In this document: positions 1 to 8,498 of the stretch, one piece after another
Numbering within the stretch: the first letter of the stretch is position 1
Layout: each line of letters begins with the position of its first letter
Source: Bacteroidales bacterium
Lineage (GTDB): Bacteria > Bacteroidota > Bacteroidia > Bacteroidales > UBA7960
Direction: 5' to 3'
Assembly (NCBI GenBank): GCA_007125585.1
Contig: SLCY01000008.1
Span: forward strand, 1-59,304
DNA length: 59,304 nucleotides
Translations under genes and position numbers: made by a program
The notes under the pieces: model-generated
What the model saw: only the letters and a program-made list of their open reading frames with translations
Told to the model about the DNA's origin: nothing
Databases searched by the model: none

Positions 1-375
1 CGCTTTCGCGATATTGAAGCGGCCTGGATAAAGGAGTCAGGCAACAGCAGACGCACCTTTCAGGGCTGGGTGGTTACCAACACCCGCTTCACTACCGACG
101 CCATTGATTACGGCCGCTGCGCCGGCTTGCACCTGGTAAGCTGGGACTACCCCCACCAGCGCAGCCTGAAAGAAATGATAGAACAATCGGGGCTCTTCCC
201 CATTACAACCATTACCAACCTTACCAAAAAACAAAAGCAGCAATTGCTGGAGCAAAACATCGTGCTGTGCCGGCAGTTGGTTGACACTCCCCAGGCCCTG
301 GAAGAAATGGGCATCAGTGGGCGCAAAAAAGACAATATCATTAAAGAAGCCCACCAGATCATAAACAATTCCTGA
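1..375 (+). CDS. C-terminal part of an ATP-cone / restriction-endonuclease-like protein (partial)
   Basis: The reading frame is open from the first base of the window, so the gene starts upstream; 124 codons remain before TGA at 373-375. The visible part contains WVVTNTRFTTDAIDYGRCAG followed by LHLVSWDYP, then a helical tail with LTKKQKQQLLEQNIVLCRQL. From memory this matches the C-terminus of Bacteroidota proteins that join an ATP-cone to a PD-(D/E)XK (Mrr-like) nuclease fold; the ATP-cone itself lies outside the window. The tail resembles a helix-hairpin-helix (EEMGISGRKKDNIIKEA). The cellular role of this family is not well defined, and nothing here shows a substrate. A clear hairpin terminator follows at once, so it is the last gene of its transcript. 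Confidence 0.6.
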   Translation, partial: RFRDIEAAWIKESGNSRRTFQGWVVTNTRFTTDAIDYGRCAGLHLVSWDYPHQRSLKEMIEQSGLFPITTITNLTKKQKQQLLEQNIVLCRQLVDTPQALEEMGISGRKKDNIIKEAHQIINNS

Positions 376-400
376 TTACATCATTAGCGGCTGTCTGAGA

Positions 401-430
401 AACCCGGTGCGGTGACACCGGGTTTTTTGT
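401..430 (+). terminator. Rho-independent terminator
   Basis: A perfect 9-bp stem AACCCGGTG / CACCGGGTT with a 6-nt loop (cggtga) is followed directly by a T-rich run. It lies 26 bases after the stop codon of the partial gene at 1-375. Confidence 0.85.
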
Positions 431-485
431 TAATAAAAAAATAATAAGTATTTAATTTTTTTTTCGACCTTATCATAAAAATGCA

Positions 486-493
486 TACATTTG
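486..493 (+). promoter_or_regulatory. Bacteroidota -7 box (TACATTTG)
   Basis: TACATTTG matches the TAnnTTTG consensus and lies 25 bases before the ATG at 519, downstream of the terminator at 401-430. No clear -33 TTTG is visible in the A/T-rich upstream stretch. Confidence 0.6.
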
Positions 494-518
494 CCTGTAT
501 GATAAAAAAATCCTGATT

Positions 519-1148
519 ATGAAAAAAGTGTTTACTTCATTGCTTCTTTTGGGGTTTATCATTGGTTCTGTTACGCTGCTGAACGCCCGACCAAACGAAT
601 TTAAAGCAGCTGTCACAATCGCTGACGAACTAAGCCTTCCCAACAGAAACGTCCTGGTCCCGGTTACTGCCGATTTTGACATGGGAGAAATTGTAAGAAG
701 TTTTGAGTTTCGGATTAACATTGAAAAATCCCACGTATTACAGTTTGTCGACATGGTCGATGTTGACCCTGTATTTGTGGATGCGATTAGTTATGATGAT
801 ATTGATGATGCAGACTTCCTTATCACCTGGGAAGCCCCCACGGGCAACCTGGAAGTGGCCGAAGGCTTTACAGGCACCTTGTTTTACCTGGAGTTTTCCT
901 TTACGACCGGGTCTTCAGAGATTGTTTTTATCGGGAAAAACGAGGTGGGTGTCACAGAGGTAGGTGGTGCCACTACCAACAATCTCGGTAAAGATAAGGA
1001 AGGGGTTGCAGACGCGATATTCACTGACTTTACCGATGGATCGGTTTCCGAAATTGAGGTGCCGGTCCCCCTGGCCAATTGGTCCATCTTCGTGGGGCTT
1101 TTATTGATGCTTGGCTTCGTGGCAGCCAGGGCTGTAAGGATCTTGTAA
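519..1148 (+). CDS. Exported cohesin-like protein with C-terminal sorting-type membrane tail
   Basis: The protein has 209 residues. Residues 1-23 form a signal peptide (MKKVFTSLLLLGFIIGSVTL...). Residues 30-175 look like a cohesin-type beta sandwich: an N-terminal strand ending VLVPVTADF, a central SFEFRINIEKSHVLQF strand, and a late GTLFYLEFSF strand. The end is a short Pro-rich motif (VPVPLANWSIFVG), a hydrophobic helix and a basic tip (AARAVRIL). This three-part tail resembles the IPTL/PEP-CTERM class of sorting signals that exosortase-like enzymes act on; no exosortase gene is in the window. It has its own promoter and sits 128 bases before another cohesin-containing gene. The function is unknown; a cell-envelope-anchored protein is inferred. 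Confidence 0.6.
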   Translation: MKKVFTSLLLLGFIIGSVTLLNARPNEFKAAVTIADELSLPNRNVLVPVTADFDMGEIVRSFEFRINIEKSHVLQFVDMVDVDPVFVDAISYDDIDDADFLITWEAPTGNLEVAEGFTGTLFYLEFSFTTGSSEIVFIGKNEVGVTEVGGATTNNLGKDKEGVADAIFTDFTDGSVSEIEVPVPLANWSIFVGLLLMLGFVAARAVRIL

Positions 1149-1177
1149 ACCACTCGTACTTTTTTAATAAAGTTTGC

Positions 1178-1244
1178 ATAGAGGCTGTCGCAAAGTGTGA
1201 ATATGTTTCCATTTTGTCGGGGCCTCTATTGTATATATATATAT
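1178..1244 (+). other. Inverted repeat plus (TA)n tract in intergenic region
   Basis: Arms ATAGAGGC (1178-1185) and GCCTCTAT (1222-1229) flank a 36-nt spacer and are followed by a TATATATATATAT run (1232-1244). It could be a weak terminator for the upstream gene or part of the control region of the gene at 1277. No TAnnTTTG box is visible here. Confidence 0.35.
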
Positions 1245-1276
1245 CACCCGCTTAACTGTGTTATGATTATTCTCCA

Positions 1277-4200
1277 ATGAAGAAATCTCTCATAATTTTT
1301 ATTGCCTTTGCTTTGATCGGCATCAGTCAGGGTACAGGTTTATACGCCTCCAACGGGGAGAGCGCATCCATCAGCATTCCGCACCAGGAGGTCTTACCAG
1401 GTACTACGGTAGACGTACCCGTCACAGTAACAGGTTTTACCGAATTCAACATCCTACAGATCAGGATCACCTTCAACAACAATGTGATTGACGTTGATAT
1501 GGATCAGGACAACTTTGTGACAAACATCCATCCGCTGATCGGTAACTTACAGTTTGGCCTGTTTAACGACACCACCATCGCGCTTAGCTGGTTCAGGCAT
1601 GACCCAAGGACAATTCCTGATGGTGAGAAGCTCTTCGACCTGCACCTCCCTTTCTGCATGGACGAAGTTGCCTGTGCCCTGCATGATAACACCTCGCTGC
1701 TGGACTTTGTTGAGGAACATACCTTTCTGGTCCGCCTGGTTAACGACGAAATGGAGTTCATCCCACTCACCCTGAACAATGGGTCCGTATTTGCTGAGAC
1801 AGGAAACTATGCCCTGGTCATACATACCTCAGGCGACGGCCAGGTAACAGTGGATGGAAGCATCTACACCGAACCACTGATGGTCGAGCCAAACACCACC
1901 CTTACGCTGGAAGCCATGCCCGACGAAGGATGGAGCTTTGATGGCTGGACGGGTAGCCTGACAGGAACGGATAGTCCCATCGATCTGCTGATGGATCAAT
2001 CCAAAGAGGTGGGGGCCACCTTTACCAAAATCCCGGTACCATACACTTTCACCTTAGACATCGAAGGGCAGGGCACGGTAAATGTCAATGGCGAACCTTA
2101 TACCGGTGCGATGACTGTGGATGAAGGCACTGTGCTATCGCTGGAAGCCATCGCCGACCCGGGATACCAGTTCGAGCAATGGACGACTGAAGATGGCGAC
2201 ACCATCAGCGGGCAAACCACCTTCCAGTATACGATGCCGGATCAAGATATCACCCTTACGGCCCATTTTAAAGAAATATCGCCGGACAGCCATACATTAT
2301 CCCTGCTCGTTAACCCCGCAGATGCTGGGGGTGTGCAAGGTGCAGGTGAATATGAAGCAGGGGAGGAAGTGACTGTATCAGCCACTGCCAACGAAGGCTA
2401 TCTATTTCTTAACTGGACCGGACCCGGAAACATGGAGGTGTCAGACAACACCCAATACACCTTTGCCATGCCCGACAATGACCTTACTCTGACCGCCAAC
2501 TTTTCCCTGATAACCTATACCATCTCGGCCGGACCCAATGAGCCGGACTTCGGCTCAGTGACCGGTGCAGGCGAATACGGACACGGGGAGGAGGTCACGC
2601 TGACAGCCATCCCGGCAGAAGGATACCACCTCGTGAACTGGACAGAAGAAGGGATTGTGGTTTTTACCGATGCAGTGTATGTGTTCACCGCCACAGACAA
2701 CAGGGAGCTCGTGGCCAACTTTGACGTGACGGGCTACACCGTGAACGTTTCCGTGCTGCCCGAAGGTGCCGGTACCGTTACAGGGGCAGGTAGTTACAAC
2801 CCGGGCGATAACGTCACCCTGGAAGCCACGGCCAACGAAGGGTATGAATTTGTGAACTGGACAGATACCGGCGGCGAAGAAATGGATCCCAACGCCCAGT
2901 ACACCTTTGACATGCCTGCCAATGACCTTATACTGACCGCCAACTTTTCCCTGATAACCTACACCATCTCGGCCGGGCCCAATGAGCCGGACTTCGGCTC
3001 GGTGACCGGCACGGGCGAATACGCACACGGGGAAGAGGTCACGCTGACAGCCATCCCGGCAGAAGGATACCATTTTGTGAACTGGACAGAAGAAGGGGAT
3101 GAGGTTTTCACCAATGAAGTGTATGTGTTCACCGCCACAGACAACAGGGAGCTCGTGGCCAACTTTGAGCGCAACACCTATACCATCACTGCCCACCCAA
3201 ATCCTGCCGACGGGGGAACCGTCAACGGCGCAAGCCAATTTTCCGAAACCTTCGTGCACGGAGAAGAAGTTACCCTGATTGCCGCTGCCAACCCTGGCTT
3301 TGATTTTTGGGGATGGGTCGAAGGAAGTGCCTACATAGAGGACGCCGGCGCAGAATACACCTTCATCGCTGCCGGCGACCGCCAACTGGTGGCCAATTTT
3401 GATGCTGAGTCCGTCTTTATCAGTGCATCAAGCATGCCAGAAGATGGCGGAACCATTACCGGTGACGGCATTTATTCAATAGGGGGCGAAGTGACCCTGA
3501 CAGCTATCCCGGCAGAAGGATACCATTTTGTGAACTGGACAGAAGAAGGGATTGTGGTTTTTACCGATGCAGTGTATGTGTTCACCGCCACAGGCGATCG
3601 GGAACTGGTGGCCAACTTTACATTGTCGGATTATACGGTGAGTGTTTCCGTCTTGCCCGAAGGCGCCGGGACCATCACCGGGGAAGGCAACTACAACTTT
3701 GGGGATGATGTTATCCTGGAAGCCACGGCCAACGAAGGGTATGAATTTGTGAACTGGACAGATACCGGCGGCGAAGAAATGGATGCCAACGCCCAGTACA
3801 CCTTTGCCATGCCTGCCAATGACCTTATACTGAATGCCAACTTTGCCATGAAATCCTACACCATCTCGGCCGGGCCCAATGAGCCGGACTTCGGCTCAGT
3901 GACCGGCACGGGCGAATACGCACACGGGGAAGAGGTTACGCTGACAGCCATCCCGGCAGAAGGATACCATTTTGTGAACTGGACAGAAGAAGGGGATGAG
4001 GTTTTCACCAATGAAGTGTATGTGTTCACCGCCGCAGGCGACCGGGAACTGGTGGCCAACTTTACATTGTCGGATTATACGGTGAGTGTTTCCGTCTTGC
4101 CCGAAGGCGCCGGGACCATCACCGGGGAAGGCAACTACAACTTTGGGGATGATGTTACCCTGGAAGCCACGGCCAATGAAGGCTATGAATTTGTGAACTG

Positions 4201-5335
4201 GACAGATACCGGCGGTGAAGAAATGACCGCCAGCACGCAGTATACCTTCAACATGCCGGCAGGGGATGTGTCTCTCATAGCAAACTTTGAAGCTTTAAGC
4301 CATGTGATCAATGTGGTTGTTCAACCCGACGGCGCCGGAACAGTGACCGGCGGGGGAACCTACGACCACGGTGTGGAGGTGGTTTTAGAGGCTGCGCCGG
4401 CCACAGGCTATCATTTCACCGAGTGGACAGAAAACGATACCGTCATTGGGGGGGAGCCACTGCTCACATTTGTGGCTGAATCCGACCGTATGATCACCGC
4501 CAGCTTTCAGACGAAGACCTTTACTATTGCCGCCTCAGCAGGCGATGGTGGCAGCATTGATCCGGCAGGGGAGGTGTCGGTGGAATACGGTGCTGAACAA
4601 ACATTCACCATTGAACCGGATGAGGGCTACCGCGTCGCCGACATACTGGTTGATGGCCAAAGCGTTGGCCCCGTTGAATCGTACACCTTTGATCACGTTG
4701 TGGCCGACCATACCATCCACGCCGGTTTTGAAACAACCACCTTTGCCGTGACATTCAATGTGAATATGACCTATGTGACATACGACCATGCCGGGTTCGA
4801 CTTTGACCCGGACAATGACGTGGTCTATCTGGCAGGCAATATGATCGAAGACTGGATCACCCCGGGTGATGACCCTGAAAGCCAGGAGATGTCGCCCGAT
4901 GGAGACCATCCCATGGTCTACACCAAGACCCTCCAACTGGAGGCAGGTACCTATGCCTATCGATATTTTCTGAACGAGGGTTGGGACGGCGATGAAAATG
5001 AGGACGCCCCTGACAGGGAAATTGAAGTCTCCGGCGACATGGCGGTGCACGACTGGTTTGGCAGTATGAGTGACCCGACAGAGGTACAACTGCCAGAAGC
5101 ATCCCTTTTAATCAACGCATTCCCGGTCCCGGCCAGGAACTACGTGACGGTCACATCCAATGCCGTAATGTCGGAAATCCGTGTGGTCGATATGCTCGGA
5201 AAGCATATGATAACAAGGACAGTAGATGATGACCACTACGAACTCAATGTCACAGGCCTGCGCAATGGAACGTATTTTATCCGGGTAACCACAAACAACG
5301 GTGTGAAAACCATCCCGGTAAAAATCATCAGGTAA
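1277..5335 (+). CDS. Large T9SS-secreted repeat protein with N-terminal cohesin-like domain
   Basis: The protein has 1352 residues. Residues 1-24 are a signal peptide. Residues 29-165 form a cohesin-like domain (ISIPHQEVLPGTTVDVPVTV, then LQIRITFNNNVIDV). Residues 177-1151 hold 13 tandem modules of about 75 residues with the core pattern G-G-x-V/I-T-G-x-G-x-Y, E-G-Y-x-F-x-x-W and a closing NF. These resemble the InlB B-repeat / Flg_new_2 type of surface repeat. Residues 1156-1275 form a beta-rich domain (VTFNVNMTYV, AGTYAYRYFLN) like an E-set/carbohydrate-binding module. Residues 1280-1352 form a T9SS type A sorting domain (FPVPARNYVTV, LRNGTYFIRV, PVKIIR). The protein should be exported by T9SS and attached to or released from the surface. 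An adhesin or substrate-binding role is inferred; no catalytic motif is seen. Confidence 0.8.
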   Translation: MKKSLIIFIAFALIGISQGTGLYASNGESASISIPHQEVLPGTTVDVPVTVTGFTEFNILQIRITFNNNVIDVDMDQDNFVTNIHPLIGNLQFGLFNDTTIALSWFRHDPRTIPDGEKLFDLHLPFCMDEVACALHDNTSLLDFVEEHTFLVRLVNDEMEFIPLTLNNGSVFAETGNYALVIHTSGDGQVTVDGSIYTEPLMVEPNTTLTLEAMPDEGWSFDGWTGSLTGTDSPIDLLMDQSKEVGATFTKIPVPYTFTLDIEGQGTVNVNGEPYTGAMTVDEGTVLSLEAIADPGYQFEQWTTEDGDTISGQTTFQYTMPDQDITLTAHFKEISPDSHTLSLLVNPADAGGVQGAGEYEAGEEVTVSATANEGYLFLNWTGPGNMEVSDNTQYTFAMPDNDLTLTANFSLITYTISAGPNEPDFGSVTGAGEYGHGEEVTLTAIPAEGYHLVNWTEEGIVVFTDAVYVFTATDNRELVANFDVTGYTVNVSVLPEGAGTVTGAGSYNPGDNVTLEATANEGYEFVNWTDTGGEEMDPNAQYTFDMPANDLILTANFSLITYTISAGPNEPDFGSVTGTGEYAHGEEVTLTAIPAEGYHFVNWTEEGDEVFTNEVYVFTATDNRELVANFERNTYTITAHPNPADGGTVNGASQFSETFVHGEEVTLIAAANPGFDFWGWVEGSAYIEDAGAEYTFIAAGDRQLVANFDAESVFISASSMPEDGGTITGDGIYSIGGEVTLTAIPAEGYHFVNWTEEGIVVFTDAVYVFTATGDRELVANFTLSDYTVSVSVLPEGAGTITGEGNYNFGDDVILEATANEGYEFVNWTDTGGEEMDANAQYTFAMPANDLILNANFAMKSYTISAGPNEPDFGSVTGTGEYAHGEEVTLTAIPAEGYHFVNWTEEGDEVFTNEVYVFTAAGDRELVANFTLSDYTVSVSVLPEGAGTITGEGNYNFGDDVTLEATANEGYEFVNWTDTGGEEMTASTQYTFNMPAGDVSLIANFEALSHVINVVVQPDGAGTVTGGGTYDHGVEVVLEAAPATGYHFTEWTENDTVIGGEPLLTFVAESDRMITASFQTKTFTIAASAGDGGSIDPAGEVSVEYGAEQTFTIEPDEGYRVADILVDGQSVGPVESYTFDHVVADHTIHAGFETTTFAVTFNVNMTYVTYDHAGFDFDPDNDVVYLAGNMIEDWITPGDDPESQEMSPDGDHPMVYTKTLQLEAGTYAYRYFLNEGWDGDENEDAPDREIEVSGDMAVHDWFGSMSDPTEVQLPEASLLINAFPVPARNYVTVTSNAVMSEIRVVDMLGKHMITRTVDDDHYELNVTGLRNGTYFIRVTTNNGVKTIPVKIIR
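1805..4728 (+). repeat. Thirteen tandem ~225-bp coding repeats
   Basis: The repeats lie inside the T9SS protein gene. Most units differ at protein level, but some are almost identical in DNA: the module at about 2953-3165 matches 3853-4059, and 3619-3849 matches 4062-4289, with few substitutions. A two-module unit therefore appears to have been duplicated recently. Such DNA can expand or contract by recombination and is prone to mis-assembly. Confidence 0.85.
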
Positions 5336-5538
5336 CCCCTATCAAACCAGCATGAACGGACCCTGGTCCACGCCGGTTGTATGATGCAAAACCATATATG
5401 GCTTATCTCCATTGTTTTAACTTGTTGCATCAGGAACCCCCGCAGCTGTTGAACAAATGGATTTGCTGGCCTGTTCTTCTACTATCAAGCCATGTTGCAT
5501 GAAGCCAATCGCATGCCTGGCCAACCTGAAAAAATTTG

Positions 5539-5546
5539 TATCTTTG
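5539..5546 (+). promoter_or_regulatory. Bacteroidota -7 box (TATCTTTG)
   Basis: TATCTTTG ends only 4 bases before the ATG at 5551. Transcription would then begin near that ATG, giving a leaderless message, or translation may start at the next Met (5575). No TTTG lies at the usual -33 distance. Confidence 0.45.
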
Positions 5547-5550
5547 GACC

Positions 5551-6045
5551 ATGAAACGGATCGCGACACATACCATGGTATTCTTGCTTGCCTCCCTGTT
5601 CCTGCTTTCCTTTACCGGGATACGCATGCTGATCCACCATTGCCTTGGTTGCGAAACAACGGATATCGCCTTGTTTGCCTTTGCCTATGATGACTGCGAT
5701 GCCACACATCATACCCATGCAGGTTCGGCGACATGCCACTTCCCGGCTTCGGACGACCACAGACATGGATGCTGCGAAGCGCATGACGAAGCACATGAAG
5801 ATGCATGCGGCAATTGCTGTGAAACAGAGGTGCGTTACCTGAAGAATGATTACCAGGTTCCCCAGGAAAAAAGCGAGCCCAGGTTGACGCCCGTAATGGT
5901 TGCCGTTCTGACCCCCTTCCTGATCCCCTCAGAGGAGGATCAAGCGCTGCCGGGCATGCTGGATGGCCATTCCTCTAATTCCGGGCCACCGCGACCGGTG
6001 GGCCGCGAATTCGTGATCTATACCCACCGGCTTAAGATCTCATAG
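5551..6045 (+). CDS. Small Cys/His-rich exported protein (HYC_CC_PP-like) beside a TonB receptor
   Basis: The protein has 164 residues from the ATG at 5551; a start at 5575 (MVFLLASLFLLSF...) is also possible because the -7 box lies so close. A hydrophobic N-terminal segment works as a signal peptide or anchor. The middle is packed with metal-ligand residues: HHCLGCE, a run of His and Cys, then HGCCEAHDEAHEDACGNCC. The C-terminal third is Pro-rich. Bacteroidota carry small HYC/CC/PP-type proteins immediately before TonB-dependent receptors, and here the receptor follows after 82 bases, probably in one operon. Binding or sensing of a metal such as copper or zinc in the periplasm is inferred from composition and context only. 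Confidence 0.6.
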   Translation: MKRIATHTMVFLLASLFLLSFTGIRMLIHHCLGCETTDIALFAFAYDDCDATHHTHAGSATCHFPASDDHRHGCCEAHDEAHEDACGNCCETEVRYLKNDYQVPQEKSEPRLTPVMVAVLTPFLIPSEEDQALPGMLDGHSSNSGPPRPVGREFVIYTHRLKIS

Positions 6046-6127
6046 GTTGTTTTTATCTGACTCCCGATGCCTGAACAATACAGGCATCCGCTAATCCTGT
6101 TGTTTAACCTCTCAGATACAAACAACC

Positions 6128-8407
6128 ATGTCAAAAAAAATCATTTTTTCAAACATTTTGTTCTTATTATTTGCTGTCACAATCGCCGTGCATGGCCAGT
6201 CGGGCCAGGTTACCGGCTATGTATATGAGGTGGAGCCACACCGTGACCACCACCATGTCCATCCTCTGGCCGGGGCCAACGTTGTGTGGCTGGGAACCAC
6301 CAGCGGCACTTCAACCAACCAGGAAGGGAGCTTCCAGCTACCTGTCACCGTCGAGCTGCCCCACGAGATGGTGGTCAGCTATATCGGATACCAGAGCGAT
6401 ACCATCATGGTGAACACCCCGGATGAGAATTTGGCCATCGTGCTGGATGTCGCACAAAACCTTGATGAGGTCGAGGTTACGGGTCGCCGCCCCGGGACAC
6501 ACGTGTCATCACTGGAACCCATCCTCACCAACGTGATCACCGAGAGTGAGATGCAACGTGCCGCATGCTGCAATCTGTCAGAGGCATTTGAGACCAGCGT
6601 CTCGGTCGATGTGTCCTACAGCGATGCGGTATCGGGTGCACAGCAAATACAAATGCTCGGACTGGCGGGTATATACAGCCAGCTGATGATCGAAAACATG
6701 CCTGGTATACGCGGGCTGGGACAACCTTTCGGGCTGAGCTATATTCCCGGTCCCTGGATGGAGTCTATCAGCATATCAAAAGGTGCAGCCAGTGTCGTTA
6801 ACGGCTATGAGTCGGTTACGGGGCAGATCAATGTGGACCTGAAAAAGCCTGAAGGGCCCGAGCAGTTTCATTACAATGCCTTTGTCAGCCAAGACGGACA
6901 ACTCGAAAGTTCAGCCATCGCTGCCTTTGACCTCAACCCGGACTGGTCGGCCATGATCATGGCCCACGGTGAACTGTTCAACAACAAGATCGACCATAAC
7001 CAGAACACCTTCCTGGATCAGCCCCTGGTGAAAAAATACAACATCCTCAACCGCTATCGCTATGACAGGCCCGGTGTGATGGACTCCCAGTTTGGCTTTA
7101 ACCTCATGCAGGAGGAAAGGGAAGGCGGCCAGAAGGATTTCTTCACCAATGGGGAACCTTTTGGCTCAGACAGGTTCTATGGATATGGCACCAGCACCAC
7201 CAGGTTTCAGGCTTTTGCGCGTACCGGCTTTTATTTTCAGAACAAGCCAGATGCCAGCCTGGGGACCCAGCTCAACTTTACCCATCACAGCCACGACTCT
7301 CACTACGGACGAAGCACTTATGGTGGTGAACAAAACACGTTTTACGCCAATGTGTTGTTTGCCAGTACACTGCGAAATTCTGAACATGAATTTGTTACCG
7401 GTGTGAGCTTTTTATTTGACGACCATAACGAGCATCTGACCAACCTGGGAGGACATGCCATGGACTCTCTTTTAGAGAGGAGAGAACTGGTTCCCGGTGC
7501 TTTCCTTGAATATACATACCATAGCCACGAACAACTCACCCTTGTTCTGGCGGCAAGAGCCGATTACCACAACCTGTATGGCATGTTTTTCACGCCACGC
7601 ACCCATATCCATTTTAACCTGAATGAGCATACTACGTTGAGGGCCTCTGCAGGTAAAGGGTACCGGGTCCCCAGCCTGATTGCCGAAAATGCCGGGCTGC
7701 TCGTCAGCAACAGGACCTTCGTTTTCAGTGAGGAGATCGATCCTGAAGAGGCCTGGAACTATGGGGGAAGCATTACCCGCAGATTCCGCCTCTTTGCAAA
7801 CGATGCGAGCGTGGTGGGGGAGTTCTATCGCACGGACTTTGTCAACCAGTTGGTTGTTGACGTGGACAGTGATTTCAACAAGGTCTTTTTCTATAACCTT
7901 GATGGCGACTCCTATGCGAACAATTTCCAGGTTGAGCTGAATGTAGAACCCATCCGCCTGCTGGAGATAACGGCCGCCATCAGATACACCGATGCAAAAC
8001 AAAGTATTGATGATGAACTGCGGAGAAAACCTTTTGTGAACCGTTACCGGGGCATGGTATCCAGCTCTTATGCCACCCGCGACAACGACTGGCAGTTCGA
8101 CCTTACCGCCCAGTTCAACGGGCCCTCACGTATTCCGGAAGTGCCCGGGTCAATGCTGCATATGCATGAAGACTTCAAAATGCGCACCGAATCACCGTCC
8201 TTCACCATCCTGAACGCCCAGGTGACCTATCGCTGGCGCAACATCGACATCTATGCAGGAGGCGAAAACCTGCTCGATTATGTCCAGAAAAACCCCATCC
8301 TGAACCCGCAATCACCGTTTGAGGAAGGATTTGACGGAAGCATGATCTGGGGGCCGCTGATGGGAAGGAAGTTCTACATGGGCATCCGTTATGCCATTGA
8401 ACGGTAG
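6128..8407 (+). CDS. TonB-dependent outer-membrane receptor, probably for a metal
   Basis: The protein has 759 residues. Residues 1-23 are a signal peptide ending in VHGQ. Residues 25-115 form a carboxypeptidase-D-regulatory-like domain (VTGYVYEVEP ... LAGANVVWLG ... VSYIGY) with an inserted HRDHHHVHP cluster. Residues 120-235 form the plug (LDEVEVTGRR; RAACCNLSEAFETS; QIQMLGLAGIYSQLMIENMP). The rest is a 22-strand beta barrel ending in FYMGIRYAIER. The CC motif in the plug and the His-rich stretch in the first domain point to metal or metallophore uptake across the outer membrane, powered by TonB/ExbBD. This fits the Cys/His-rich partner encoded just upstream. It is not a SusC protein: no SusD follows. 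Confidence 0.8.
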   Translation: MSKKIIFSNILFLLFAVTIAVHGQSGQVTGYVYEVEPHRDHHHVHPLAGANVVWLGTTSGTSTNQEGSFQLPVTVELPHEMVVSYIGYQSDTIMVNTPDENLAIVLDVAQNLDEVEVTGRRPGTHVSSLEPILTNVITESEMQRAACCNLSEAFETSVSVDVSYSDAVSGAQQIQMLGLAGIYSQLMIENMPGIRGLGQPFGLSYIPGPWMESISISKGAASVVNGYESVTGQINVDLKKPEGPEQFHYNAFVSQDGQLESSAIAAFDLNPDWSAMIMAHGELFNNKIDHNQNTFLDQPLVKKYNILNRYRYDRPGVMDSQFGFNLMQEEREGGQKDFFTNGEPFGSDRFYGYGTSTTRFQAFARTGFYFQNKPDASLGTQLNFTHHSHDSHYGRSTYGGEQNTFYANVLFASTLRNSEHEFVTGVSFLFDDHNEHLTNLGGHAMDSLLERRELVPGAFLEYTYHSHEQLTLVLAARADYHNLYGMFFTPRTHIHFNLNEHTTLRASAGKGYRVPSLIAENAGLLVSNRTFVFSEEIDPEEAWNYGGSITRRFRLFANDASVVGEFYRTDFVNQLVVDVDSDFNKVFFYNLDGDSYANNFQVELNVEPIRLLEITAAIRYTDAKQSIDDELRRKPFVNRYRGMVSSSYATRDNDWQFDLTAQFNGPSRIPEVPGSMLHMHEDFKMRTESPSFTILNAQVTYRWRNIDIYAGGENLLDYVQKNPILNPQSPFEEGFDGSMIWGPLMGRKFYMGIRYAIER

Positions 8408-8441
8408 CGCCAGTCCCCAATCCCAAAAAGTACGATGGCGA

Positions 8442-8480
8442 ATGGTGAAAACTGAAAAATTTTCACCATTTTTGTTTTGA
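8442..8480 (+). terminator. Terminator hairpin after the TonB receptor gene
   Basis: Perfect 10-bp arms ATGGTGAAAA (8442-8451) and TTTTCACCAT (8460-8469) flank an 8-nt loop and are followed by tttttgttttga. It lies 34 bases after the receptor stop codon and just before uvrC. The symmetric arms could also be an operator for uvrC. Confidence 0.6.
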
Positions 8481-8498
8481 GGATTGTCCCGGAAACGA

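Noticed and set aside
2555-3385. Long minus-strand open frame (276 codons) inside the repeat protein gene
   Set aside because: It is antisense to the repeats, has repeat-derived composition and no domain; the plus strand has the signal peptide and T9SS tail.
1805-4728. CRISPR-like repetition
   Set aside because: The repeats are long, coding and contiguous, with no short repeat/spacer pattern.
4535-5089. Minus-strand open frame of 184 codons
   Set aside because: Shadow of the C-terminal part of the T9SS protein gene; no recognisable motif.
6128-8407. SusC-type polysaccharide transporter
   Set aside because: No SusD follows, and the plug and N-terminal domain show metal-type Cys and His clusters.
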